A stretch of 64,000 nucleotides of DNA. It comes from Oceanospirillum sp048265165. Its GTDB lineage: Bacteria > Pseudomonadota > Gammaproteobacteria > Pseudomonadales > Halomonadaceae. The stretch lies in assembly GCF_048265165.1 (NCBI RefSeq), contig NZ_JBLXCD010000007.1, positions 1 through 64,000 on the forward strand, in the 5' to 3' direction. Under the pieces are notes generated by a model, which saw only the letters and a program-made list of their open reading frames with translations, searched no databases and was not told the origin of the DNA. How positions within the stretch are numbered: the first letter of the stretch is position 1; the number at the start of each line of letters is the position of its first letter. This document shows positions 47,412-55,662 of the stretch, in pieces. The translations under genes were made by a program, and so were the position numbers.

Positions 47412-47765
47412 TCAGGGTTGCAACACCAGGGTTGGCCTTAAATCTTTATTGCCTTTCAGTGCACAGAACTCTCTTTTCTGTCCATCTGCGTAGAATACCT
47501 GAACATTAAACCCGGCCCCTGAAGGGTGATTCAGAAATAGTGTACGGGACTCTCCGGAAGCAAGGCGGAATGTTTGCAGGCTGGACTGGCCGTCGGCACT
47601 GCCAAAGTCCAGCTTGATAGCTGTGATCATTTGCGCACTTCGGTTTTCAAAGCGCACGCCAAAACCCTCATCTGGTGCCAGAGCATATCCGATAACTCCC
47701 CCAGCTATCAGTAACAATAACAGGGCCTTACGAGAGATCTGTTTTAACTCGGTAAAGAAAGTCAT
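47412..47765 (-). CDS. Small single-pass membrane or exported protein, unknown function
   Basis: The protein has 117 residues. A hydrophobic helix at about residues 15-30 (ALLLLLIAGGVIGYAL) acts as a membrane anchor or uncleaved signal. A beta-rich soluble domain of about 85 residues follows with two Cys-poor halves. I do not recognise the family. ATG 47765 has AGGTGAG at good spacing, better than the GTG at 47777. It stands alone on the minus strand between the DUF1338 and GMC genes. Confidence 0.6.
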   Translation of the reverse strand: MTFFTELKQISRKALLLLLIAGGVIGYALAPDEGFGVRFENRSAQMITAIKLDFGSADGQSSLQTFRLASGESRTLFLNHPSGAGFNVQVFYADGQKREFCALKGNKDLRPTLVLQP

Positions 47766-48033
47766 TACTGTGCTCACCTATAGTATTCCCTGTTACTTTA
47801 GCATCTTATTATATTTTAAAGCTAAGACAAATTGTCGCGCTGGCTAGCAAAGCTGGTGTGCTTTTAGATAGGGCTCTGGAGAGAGTGCCTATGCTGATAG
47901 CTGTACTAATCGAACGTATGTTTGATTGTTTCCATGGCATTGATTACTCTGATATGACGCTAGCCGTCGATGACTTCAGGTGCAGACAAAAAACGGACTA
48001 TAGTGATAACAATAACAAGAGACCGAAGAAACC

Positions 48034-49653
48034 ATGATGGATTATGTGATTGTAGGCGGCGGTGCTGCAGGTTGCCTTCTTGCTGAACGTTTAAGCCGTA
48101 ACCCGGATTGCCAGGTTACGCTTTTGGAGGCAGGGGCTGCTGATACGAGTCCCCTGATTCATATTCCGGCCGGAATTCTTGCATTAATGCGTAGTAAGCG
48201 GCTGAACTGGGCGCTTTATACTGAACCCCAGAAAGGGCTGAATCAGCGCCGGCTATTCTGGCCCAGAGGCAAAACGCTGGGGGGAAGTAGCTCTATTAAT
48301 GCGATGTGCTATACACGGGGGCAGCCGGAAGATTTTGATCTTTGGGCAGAAAGTTTCAATCCTGATATCCGGCATGACTGGCACTATCAGGAGCTTTTGC
48401 CTCACTTTAAACGAATAGAGGATTTTGAACGCGGTGCAGATCCCTGGCACGGTGCAGGCGGTGAGCTGTCGGTACAGGCATTGCGGCATTTTAACCCCTT
48501 ATCTGAAGCTTACCTTAGAGCCGGACAACAATTAGGGTTGCCTTTGAATCATGATTTTAATGGTCAGGATCAGTGGGGTGTCGGCCCTTATCAGGTGATG
48601 CAGCGTGATGGTAGCCGCTGCAGTAGCGCTAAAGCTTTCCTCGCCCCAACTTCTGAGCGGCGTAATTTGACGGTGATTACCAACGCTCGTGTACAACGCT
48701 TAAAAATACGGAATCAGCGTGTTTGTGGCCTTTATTATAAGGTCGCGGGTCATGAGCTATATATTCCGGTCAGCGGAGAGATCATTCTTTCAGCGGGCGC
48801 TCTGCACACCCCTCAGCTTCTTATGCTCTCCGGTATTGGGCCGGAGCAGATGTTAGCAGAGCACAATATCAGCGTGCAGCATAAGCTGGAGGGTGTCGGG
48901 AAAAATCTTCAGGATCATCTGGATATCAGTGTGAGTTGGCTGGAGAAAGGCTGTCGGTCGGTCTCCCTTAATCCTGTTTTTTGGCCAAAGGGAATTAAAG
49001 GTGTACTGGACTACCCGAAACGCAAGGGCGTGCTAACTTCGAATTTTGCAGAAGCCGGTGCTTTTTTAGCGACTGACCCTAATCAGTCCAGAGCAGATGT
49101 TCAGCACCACTTTTTACCGGCTCTGGAAGTAGAGCATGGTTTGAATCTGGCACCAACTATACGTTATTTCGGTTATACCCTGAGAGCCTGTTTGCTACGC
49201 CCTAAAAGTCGAGGATATGTCGGATTGCGCTCTGATCAGTATCAGGATGCGCCGTTGTTACAACCTGACTATCTGAGTGATGAGGAAGGCGAAGATATAA
49301 AAGGTATGGTGCGGGCACTGGACAGCGCTCGGGAGTTATTGAATCAGCCGGAAATAAGACGGCTTGGTAAAAAAGAGTGGCGACCGGGTAAGGCGTGTCA
49401 GACCCATAAGGAAAAAGAAGCTTACATTCGGCAGTTTGCCGAAAGCATCTACCATCCCGTTGGCACCTGTAAAATGGGAAGTGGCACCGATGCGGTTGTT
49501 GATCATCAACTAAGGGTTCACGGCATGGATAACCTGAGAGTGGTTGACGCATCTGTGATGCCAAACCTCGTTAGTGGCAATACGACTGCCGCGACACTGG
49601 CTATTGCGAGCAAAGCGGCAGATCTTATTCTGTCAGAGGATTCAGCCTGTTGA
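48034..49653 (+). CDS. GMC-family FAD-dependent oxidoreductase (choline dehydrogenase-like)
   Basis: The protein has 539 residues. The N-terminal FAD-binding motif is VIVGGGAAGCLLAERL, and the GMC signatures RGKTLGGSSSINAM and GALHTPQLLMLSGIGP are present. The C-terminal active-site region has HPVGTCKMG with the catalytic His and the NTTAATLAIASKAADLI end. Substrates of this family are alcohols, choline and sugars. The sequence alone does not fix which; no betaine aldehyde dehydrogenase or betI is adjacent, so choline is not favoured by context. Confidence 0.9.
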   Translation: MMDYVIVGGGAAGCLLAERLSRNPDCQVTLLEAGAADTSPLIHIPAGILALMRSKRLNWALYTEPQKGLNQRRLFWPRGKTLGGSSSINAMCYTRGQPEDFDLWAESFNPDIRHDWHYQELLPHFKRIEDFERGADPWHGAGGELSVQALRHFNPLSEAYLRAGQQLGLPLNHDFNGQDQWGVGPYQVMQRDGSRCSSAKAFLAPTSERRNLTVITNARVQRLKIRNQRVCGLYYKVAGHELYIPVSGEIILSAGALHTPQLLMLSGIGPEQMLAEHNISVQHKLEGVGKNLQDHLDISVSWLEKGCRSVSLNPVFWPKGIKGVLDYPKRKGVLTSNFAEAGAFLATDPNQSRADVQHHFLPALEVEHGLNLAPTIRYFGYTLRACLLRPKSRGYVGLRSDQYQDAPLLQPDYLSDEEGEDIKGMVRALDSARELLNQPEIRRLGKKEWRPGKACQTHKEKEAYIRQFAESIYHPVGTCKMGSGTDAVVDHQLRVHGMDNLRVVDASVMPNLVSGNTTAATLAIASKAADLILSEDSAC

Positions 49654-49695
49654 AGTGCTCACCCCCTGATGGGTGCCTGCAGGTGAAATGGTATC

Positions 49696-51360
49696 TTAGT
49701 TTGAGGCAATCGGTGGTGGTGATGGAGAAGGATTGCCTGCTTCATTTTTTGTCGGTGTCTCTTTCTGTGGTGTCAGTGACATTATTGTGGCGGGGCTTAT
49801 CAGTATTTCTTCTTTTTTCAGGTTAGGGTTCCAGCGCAGATCCAACTCTTTTAGCTCAGGTAGATCCAGTTTTAGTTTTTCAAGCTTTCCTTTACTCAAA
49901 ATCAGCTTTTTAAGTTTAGGCTGGTTAGTAAGCTGCAGGTTTTTAATTGCTGTCTGATTGATAAACAGGGCTTCCAGATTAGGCTGCGTTGCGAACCGCG
50001 CATGTTTCAAAGGGTTTCCAGTAAGCCTCAGCTGCTTTAGTTGAGGCTGGGCTGATAACCTGAACCCAGTCAGATTATTCTCCAGCAGATTTAGTTTTTG
50101 CAATTTAGGGAGTGTTGGCAACGTAATGCTTTTCAGCAGATTATTACTCAGATCAATGTCGGTCAGATAACGACTGGAAGGCAGAAGCACCTTTTTTAAT
50201 GCCTGCTTCTGGCTATGGATAACCAGAGATTCAAGACCCGAAAGGTGGCTCAGGTTAAGCTGCTCAACACCTGGAGAAAGGCGGAGTTTCAGGCTGCGAA
50301 GATTGCTGAGTACTTTAAACGCATGAGGGTCTATATCAGCCCCTAAGCGGCAGTCCAGGCTGAAAACCTCAACGGTGTAGTCCAGCTGGTTTGCATCAAT
50401 ACAATACAGAAATAAACTGCTGTTACCCAGAGCCTTGTACAGGTCTGGCAAAGGGTTATTTTTTACATTCAGGCGATTCAGCTGTCGCAGGCCGTTTAAA
50501 TTCAACGCTGTCAGTCGGTTGTTATTCAGCTCCAGTTCGCGGATATTGGGGGCCTGGCTCAGGTCAATCGTCTTTAGTTGTTGATGACTGATCGCTAGTT
50601 GCTTCAGTTTTGGAGTCGCTCCCAGTTCAATAGTTGTCAGATTACCTTCCTGCAACCAGAGCTTTTCCAGATCTGGCTGCGTATCCAATGTGAGCTTCTG
50701 CAAAGGCGTTTTCCGAACCTCCAGATTGACCAGTTTCTGAGTGCTGGAAAGATCCAGCCATTTAAGCTGGGATCGGTCGCTGTAAAAGTCTTCCAGAGAC
50801 GGCGTGTTAAGGATCAGTTTGTTCAGGGATTTGCTGTTAAGAAGACTAAGTGAGCGGAGTTCAGGTTGATGGATTTTCAGCTTTGTCATGTCTTCAAAGC
50901 CTAATGTCAGCTCTTCCAGTGCAGGCATAGTCTTCAGAGCATCTTCAGCAATTTCTCCATCTCTGCCGTCAAGAGCCAGAGTTCTTAGCTGAGGGTAATG
51001 GCTGAACTTCATTGCCTTCAGGTTATTTGACGGAAACAGCTTCAGACTCTCGAGTTGACTGTTTGCCCGAATATCCAGCCAGCTGATCTCATTAAGGCTC
51101 AGGTCCAGTTTCCGAAGGTTTGGAAAGTAAAAAAGTTCATCTGCAGACTGAATATTGCGCAGGCTGCAGTCTAGCTCGGTGATTTCAGCCGGGTCGGAAG
51201 TCTTCTGTTCAAGTACACAGGCTTTAAAATTTTCATCCTGAAAAGGAATCTGTTCAATGCTAACAGACTGCTTACTTGTTGACGGTATGCCAGCACAACC
51301 GTTCAGCAACAGCGTCGTAAAAAAAGTGAAAAAAAGAACAGAGTTAGTAGACCGGGACAC
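49696..51360 (-). CDS. Leucine-rich-repeat lipoprotein
   Basis: The protein has 554 residues. A lipoprotein signal ends in the lipobox LLNGC at residues 18-22, so it should be lipid-anchored in the envelope. From about residue 60 to 530 it consists of leucine-rich repeats of roughly 20-23 residues with the LxxLxLxxNxL pattern, about twenty copies, with a break near the middle (residues 310-345) that contains two Cys. The C-terminal tail is Pro/Ser-rich. The repeats are short and irregular, resembling internalin-like or BspA-type LRRs more than eukaryotic-type ones. No operon partner is visible. Function is unknown; surface binding is plausible. Confidence 0.85.
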   Translation of the reverse strand: MSRSTNSVLFFTFFTTLLLNGCAGIPSTSKQSVSIEQIPFQDENFKACVLEQKTSDPAEITELDCSLRNIQSADELFYFPNLRKLDLSLNEISWLDIRANSQLESLKLFPSNNLKAMKFSHYPQLRTLALDGRDGEIAEDALKTMPALEELTLGFEDMTKLKIHQPELRSLSLLNSKSLNKLILNTPSLEDFYSDRSQLKWLDLSSTQKLVNLEVRKTPLQKLTLDTQPDLEKLWLQEGNLTTIELGATPKLKQLAISHQQLKTIDLSQAPNIRELELNNNRLTALNLNGLRQLNRLNVKNNPLPDLYKALGNSSLFLYCIDANQLDYTVEVFSLDCRLGADIDPHAFKVLSNLRSLKLRLSPGVEQLNLSHLSGLESLVIHSQKQALKKVLLPSSRYLTDIDLSNNLLKSITLPTLPKLQKLNLLENNLTGFRLSAQPQLKQLRLTGNPLKHARFATQPNLEALFINQTAIKNLQLTNQPKLKKLILSKGKLEKLKLDLPELKELDLRWNPNLKKEEILISPATIMSLTPQKETPTKNEAGNPSPSPPPIASN

Positions 51361-51486
51361 GGCAGATCCTTCTAAGGTTTATGGGGCTGATATTCAGGGG
51401 TAATAGAGACCAAATGTAGAGGATCGGCGCCACTCTGTCGAGATATCAGGCCGCTGCTGATAAATGCCGCGTTATGAAGACTTTTA

Positions 51487-52536
51487 TCAGATGAGCTGAG
51501 AGCGCTGAGTTACCACAGGATGTGGATTTATATTTTCCTCCTGGTCCTGCAGGCGTTTACGTTCTTCTCTGGGTGTCAGACCGTAGTGATTACGGTATGC
51601 AGTGCTGAAGTAGGAGGCACTGGCAAAACCGCAGGATAACCCAACCTGAAGAATCGGTTTGTCAGTTTGGCGTAGCAGTTTACGGGCCTGTTCCAGTCGC
51701 AGTTCCAGATAATATTTGGAAGGTACGGTTTGCAGATGTTTTTTGAAGAGGCGTTCCAGGTGGCGTCGGGAAACGCCTACATGCCGAGCTAGGTCATCAG
51801 CACTTAAAGGCTCTTCAATATTGGCTTCGATTAGCTGGACGGCCTCGATCAGCTTGGGCTGGCTGGCACCAATCCGGGCTTTCAATGGGATACGCTGGGG
51901 GTCATCTCCGGTGCGCATACGTTCGCAAACAAACTGCTCTGAAATAGATGCAGCCAGATCCATCCCATGCTGCTGGCGGATCAGAAACAGCATCATATCC
52001 ATAGCCGCCGTGCCACCACTGCAGGTGTAGCGTTTATCGTCGATTTCAAACAGGTTATTAGTGACCTGAGTATGCGGGAAATCTTCCCGTAGGCTGTCGA
52101 TATCCCACCAGTGAATCGTTGCTTTATGATTGTTTAAAAGTCCAGCGCAGGCGAGAATATAAGAACCGGTTCCTATGCCTCCGATAGCCATTTGGTTGTC
52201 TCTTTGCTGACGTAGCCAGGCGATAATGGCATCATTACCGGTTCTAGCGATAGGACTTGCGCCACAGACAAAAATAGCATCTAACTCTGGCAGGTCATTC
52301 AGGCTGTGATTAACGAGTGTTTGCACCCCAAAACTACTGGCGACCGCTTCGCCGTCATGACTGATCAGTGTCGTTTCGTATAAATCGTCACCGGTTATCC
52401 AGTTTGCCATACGCAAAGGCTCAATCGCTGATGAAAAAGCGATCAGGGAGTAGTTGGGTACAAGCAAAAAACCATAGCGCTTTGGCCGGGCTTTAGCGGT
52501 GAAACTCTTGGTTCGTCCTGACTGACTGGCTTGCAA
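51487..52536 (-). CDS. argR: ArgR-type AraC/GlxA-family arginine regulator
   Basis: The protein has 349 residues. An N-terminal DJ-1/PfpI-like amidotransferase domain (about 20-190) is joined to a C-terminal AraC-type double helix-turn-helix (about 225-330: ADDLARHVGVSRRHLERLF, VGLSCGFASASYFSTAYRNHYG). This is the layout of Pseudomonas ArgR, which activates arginine catabolism and represses biosynthesis. It is divergent from aruC, and the region between contains a tandem site fitting the Pseudomonas ArgR consensus. The start is TTG 52536, with CAGGAG upstream; no ATG occurs until about residue 43. It is unrelated to the E. coli ArgR. Confidence 0.88.
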   Translation of the reverse strand: MQASQSGRTKSFTAKARPKRYGFLLVPNYSLIAFSSAIEPLRMANWITGDDLYETTLISHDGEAVASSFGVQTLVNHSLNDLPELDAIFVCGASPIARTGNDAIIAWLRQQRDNQMAIGGIGTGSYILACAGLLNNHKATIHWWDIDSLREDFPHTQVTNNLFEIDDKRYTCSGGTAAMDMMLFLIRQQHGMDLAASISEQFVCERMRTGDDPQRIPLKARIGASQPKLIEAVQLIEANIEEPLSADDLARHVGVSRRHLERLFKKHLQTVPSKYYLELRLEQARKLLRQTDKPILQVGLSCGFASASYFSTAYRNHYGLTPREERKRLQDQEENINPHPVVTQRSQLI

Positions 52537-52934
52537 CGGGGCTATCTCCTGAATGTTCGTCTCAGACAGCGTACTTGGATGAGCGTATTTGGCATATTTG
52601 GTTCAAACCAACTGTAGAATACCGTTTTACGGAACTGATAGCCGCTGACAGATTAACAAATGTCAGCTTAGAGCAAGTTTGTGTCGCGCTATAACAAATC
52701 TGGCTATGTTATCCCAGCTCACTTTTACCGATACTGTAACCAGAAAATCTTCTGGTTTTATCTGGAAAGCATAGTCGTTTCAGGCTCAATCAGAAGGCAC
52801 GAAATTTTAACCACGTGCTTTACAATAACTCAGTGCAGAACCAGGCTGCCATTTTCACCCCAAAGTGTCTGCGCTGAAAATGATAAAACAGCTCGCTCGA
52901 TTATGGCATTCGAGCTAACAAGGTAAAGGTTGAT
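52537..52934. other. argR-aruC divergent intergenic region
   Basis: This 398-base gap holds a tandem ArgR-type site (52661-52702) and presumably both promoters. The 230 bases between that site and aruC contain no feature I can support. A frame from GTG 52681 to 52926 starts inside the operator and looks spurious. Confidence 0.6.
52661..52702. promoter_or_regulatory. Tandem ArgR operator upstream of aruC
   Basis: Two 21-base half-sites follow one another directly. The first has TGTCAG at 52661 and AA at 52675-52676, and the second TGTCGC at 52682 and AA at 52696-52697. Both fit the Pseudomonas aeruginosa ArgR half-site TGTCGC-N8-AA-N5, the first with two mismatches in the hexamer and the second perfectly, as a direct repeat with the expected 21-base period. 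Confidence 0.8.
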
Positions 52935-54158
52935 ATGACTACACAGCAAGTGAACCGCGCTCTTTTTGATGATGTTATGGTGCCGAACTACAACCCTCAG
53001 CAGATGGTGCCGGTTCGCGGAGCAGGCTCTCGCGTATGGGATCAGGACAACAACGAATATATCGATTTTGCCGGTGGTATTGCGGTAAATGCTTTGGGTC
53101 ACTGTCACCCTGAGCTGGTGTCGGTTTTGAAAGAACAGGCTGATACGCTGTGGCACCTGAGTAACGTCTTCACTAATGAGCCTGCGCTGCGTCTGGCGAA
53201 GAAACTGACCGATGCCACCTTCGCGGACAAGGTTTTCTTCTGTAACTCCGGTGCAGAAGCTAACGAAGCGGCCTTCAAGCTAGTACGTAAGTATTCTTAC
53301 GATAACTTTGGTGCCGAGAAGAACGAGATTATCTCCTTTAAGCAGGGCTTCCACGGTCGTACGCTGTTTACTGTTTCTGTCGGTGGTCAGCCAAAATACC
53401 GTGAAGGTTTTGAACCGGCACCGGGAGCTATTGAGCACGCTGAGTTTAATAATCTGGACTCACTTAAAGCCCTCATCTCCGATAAAACCTGTGGCGTCGT
53501 ACTTGAGCCAACTCAAGGTGAAGGCGGTGTGATTCCAGGTAATGCTGAATTCCTGAAAGGGGTTCGTGAGCTGTGCGATCAGCACAATGCACTGCTGGTA
53601 TTTGATGAAGTACAGACCGGCGTAGGTCGTACGGGTCATCTGTATGCCTATATGGAAAGTGGCGTAGTACCGGATGTACTGACAACCGCTAAGTCTCTGG
53701 GTGGTGGCTTCCCAATCGGCGCGATGTTGTGCAGCGATAAAGTGGCTCCAAGCCTGGGCTTTGGCACTCACGGCAGCACCTACGGTGGCAACCCACTGGC
53801 CTGTGCCGTCGCTGAGAAAGTTCTGGATATTATCAACACTCCTGAAGTGCTGTCCGGCGTTGCAACCCGTAATGCAATTTTCAATGAAGAACTGAATAAA
53901 CTGAATGAGCGTTTCGGCATCTTCAAAGAAGTCCGTGGCAGCGGCCTGCTAATCGGTGCAGAACTGATCGAAGCATGGCACGGTAAGGCGGGTGAATTCC
54001 TGGCTGCAGCTCGCGCGGAAGGTCTGATGATGCTGGTCGCAGGCCCTAACGTACTGCGTTTTGCACCATCTCTGATTATCCCGGAAGCGGATATCCGTGA
54101 AGGTATGGCAAAACTGGCTGAAGCCATTGCTAAGGTAGTGGAAGCTGCTGAGGCGTAA
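52935..54158 (+). CDS. aruC: Succinylornithine/acetylornithine aminotransferase
   Basis: This is a PLP-dependent class III aminotransferase of 407 residues. It converts N2-succinylornithine plus 2-oxoglutarate to succinylglutamate semialdehyde, and can also serve arginine synthesis as ArgD. The PLP-Lys motif is TTAKSLGGGFPIGAM at about residue 255, and DEVQTGVGRTG supplies the cofactor Asp region. It is separated from the other aru genes by a terminator and an inserted cassette. The tandem ArgR site upstream suggests arginine induction. Confidence 0.94.
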   Translation: MTTQQVNRALFDDVMVPNYNPQQMVPVRGAGSRVWDQDNNEYIDFAGGIAVNALGHCHPELVSVLKEQADTLWHLSNVFTNEPALRLAKKLTDATFADKVFFCNSGAEANEAAFKLVRKYSYDNFGAEKNEIISFKQGFHGRTLFTVSVGGQPKYREGFEPAPGAIEHAEFNNLDSLKALISDKTCGVVLEPTQGEGGVIPGNAEFLKGVRELCDQHNALLVFDEVQTGVGRTGHLYAYMESGVVPDVLTTAKSLGGGFPIGAMLCSDKVAPSLGFGTHGSTYGGNPLACAVAEKVLDIINTPEVLSGVATRNAIFNEELNKLNERFGIFKEVRGSGLLIGAELIEAWHGKAGEFLAAARAEGLMMLVAGPNVLRFAPSLIIPEADIREGMAKLAEAIAKVVEAAEA

Positions 54159-54187
54159 GAATCTAGCCCGAATAAAGCGGTAATACT

Positions 54188-54224
54188 AAAACGGCCATGG
54201 GTGAAAACCCATGGCCGTTTTTTT
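54188..54224 (+). terminator. Strong terminator after aruC
   Basis: A perfect 15-bp stem (54188-54202 with 54207-54221) is capped by a GAAA tetraloop and followed by a T-run. It isolates aruC from the cassette that follows. Confidence 0.93.
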
Positions 54225-54228
54225 GGGT

Positions 54229-54237
54229 ATGTTAGGT
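54229..54237. repeat. Short direct repeat flanking the cassette, left copy
   Basis: ATGTTAGGT occurs here and again at 56379-56387, on either side of the three-gene cassette. Nine bases is too short to exclude coincidence. Confidence 0.3.
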
Positions 54238-54311
54238 CTTGCTTTTTTCTGTGCTATAGGTAACTTTTGTCCTGTGTCCCGGTTTTTAGGACGTCTGTTG
54301 TTGGAGGAGTG

Positions 54312-54956
54312 ATGAAAAGTCAAGATGTTGTTCTGATGCTGAAACTGATTTCTTTGCAAAAACAAGAAGTGCCTCGATCAAGCTTTGATAGGGTGCGTGA
54401 TGCTTGGCCGTTGGATTGGTGCGATTGGGATGAGGAATTGGAAGATAGAGGCCTCTTAGATAGTGTAAATGCAGAGCAATTCAGGGCAACGGTGTATACA
54501 GCTCGCGCTTTAGAATTGGAAACAGGGATTAGTAAGACTCAAGTCAATGAATCATTGAAGCGCTGTATTGATATAGGGCTTGCCAAAAAAGACAGAAAAT
54601 ATGGTGTCCCGCGTTGTAATTATGTAGCTCTGGAAGAGGTTTTGATCTCGGGGGCTAAGTATTTTTTTCATGTAAAACCCGGGACTCTAGTAAGGGGTAT
54701 AGGAACCGCATTCGCTGCTCCAGTTTTGCATGAAATGCTTATTAGTGCAGGTGACTTAATTCCTGTATGGCCAGATGCATCGGGTCATAGTAAGGGGCTT
54801 GCTATTGAGCCTTTGCATAAGTCGGTTCCTTTTGCTGTTCGAAAAGATCCTGAACTGTATGCTCTATTAGCACTTGTTGATGCTATTAGAATTGGTCAGC
54901 CCAGGGAAGCTAACCTTGCCAAAGAGATGCTTCAGAAAAGGATGAAACCCGCATGA
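54312..54956 (+). CDS. Winged-helix-like protein, first gene of the inserted cassette
   Basis: The protein has 214 residues from ATG 54312, preceded by GGAGGAG. A helix-turn-helix-like segment lies at about residues 55-95 (ARALELETGISKTQVNESLKRC followed by a basic wing with KKDRKYG). The C-terminal part ends with a conserved-looking LHKSVPFAVRKDPELYALLALVDAIRIG. I read it as a MarR/winged-helix regulator or an AbiEi-like antitoxin; I do not recognise a named family. Its stop overlaps the next gene by four bases (ATGA). The region is more AT-rich than aruC upstream. Confidence 0.72.
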   Translation: MKSQDVVLMLKLISLQKQEVPRSSFDRVRDAWPLDWCDWDEELEDRGLLDSVNAEQFRATVYTARALELETGISKTQVNESLKRCIDIGLAKKDRKYGVPRCNYVALEEVLISGAKYFFHVKPGTLVRGIGTAFAAPVLHEMLISAGDLIPVWPDASGHSKGLAIEPLHKSVPFAVRKDPELYALLALVDAIRIGQPREANLAKEMLQKRMKPA

Positions 54957-55660
54957 GCCAGTACGTCACGCAAAGACAGATGTTGATTCAGGTTGCAGAG
55001 GCATTAGGGAGCGACTTACGGAAAGAGGTGGCCTTTGTCGGAGGTTGTACAACAGCATTGTTTGTTACAGATGAAGTGACGTTGGAAAATATCCGTAGTA
55101 CAGATGATGTCGATTTGATTATCCATGTTATTGGATATAGCGGTTTCAACCAGCTTCAGCGTCAACTTCAGGTGAATGGCTTCAGAAACGCTATGCCTGA
55201 ACCAGGGGATGAGGATGAGCCTATTTGTGCAATGAAGCTAGGTCAGCTGAGAGTTGATTTTATGCCGGATGATGAAGCCGTTTTGGGGTTTACAAACCGC
55301 TGGTATAGAAATGCTCTTGAGCACGCTGAAGATCATCGATTGAATGATGATGTGGTTATTCGCCTTGTTGACCCGGTATATTTTGTTGCCACTAAGTTAG
55401 AGGCTTGGAAAGGAAGAGGCGGTGGCGATACTTTGGGGAGTCGTGATCTTGAGGACATTCTGAATGTTGTTGATGGTCGCCCAGAACTTACTGATGAAAT
55501 CCATCAAGGACCTGAAGATGTAAGAGCGTATATAGCAGAAGAGTTCAGAACTTTACTTGAAAATAGCATGTTTGAATATGCTGTTTCCAGTCAGGCTGAT
55601 GGTTCTGATGAGCGTGAAAATATCCTCTATCAGCGTATTGAAGAAATGGCAGGGGTATAA
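54953..55660 (+). CDS. Nucleotidyltransferase, AbiEii/MNT-like, second gene of the cassette
   Basis: The protein has 235 residues. The polymerase-beta-type nucleotidyltransferase signature is visible: GGCTTALF at about 26-33, TDDVDLII with two acidic residues at about 47-54, and a third strand acidic residue in VDFMPDD at about 100. A basic helical segment with LEAWKGRG follows, a feature of AbiEii/DUF6036-type enzymes. Relatives transfer nucleotides to tRNA or protein and often act as toxins. Here it is coupled to the winged-helix gene (ATGA overlap) and to the phosphatase-like gene (2-base gap). Confidence 0.8.
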   Translation: MSQYVTQRQMLIQVAEALGSDLRKEVAFVGGCTTALFVTDEVTLENIRSTDDVDLIIHVIGYSGFNQLQRQLQVNGFRNAMPEPGDEDEPICAMKLGQLRVDFMPDDEAVLGFTNRWYRNALEHAEDHRLNDDVVIRLVDPVYFVATKLEAWKGRGGGDTLGSRDLEDILNVVDGRPELTDEIHQGPEDVRAYIAEEFRTLLENSMFEYAVSSQADGSDERENILYQRIEEMAGV

Positions 55661-55662
55661 AA

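Noticed and set aside
52681..52926. 81-residue plus-strand frame in the argR-aruC gap
   Set aside because: Its GTG start falls within the ArgR operator, there is no ribosome-binding site, and the sequence shows no family or membrane pattern.
54188..54224. Palindrome after aruC considered as an attachment site or operator
   Set aside because: The 15-bp stem, GAAA tetraloop and T-run fit an intrinsic terminator fully, so no other role is needed.
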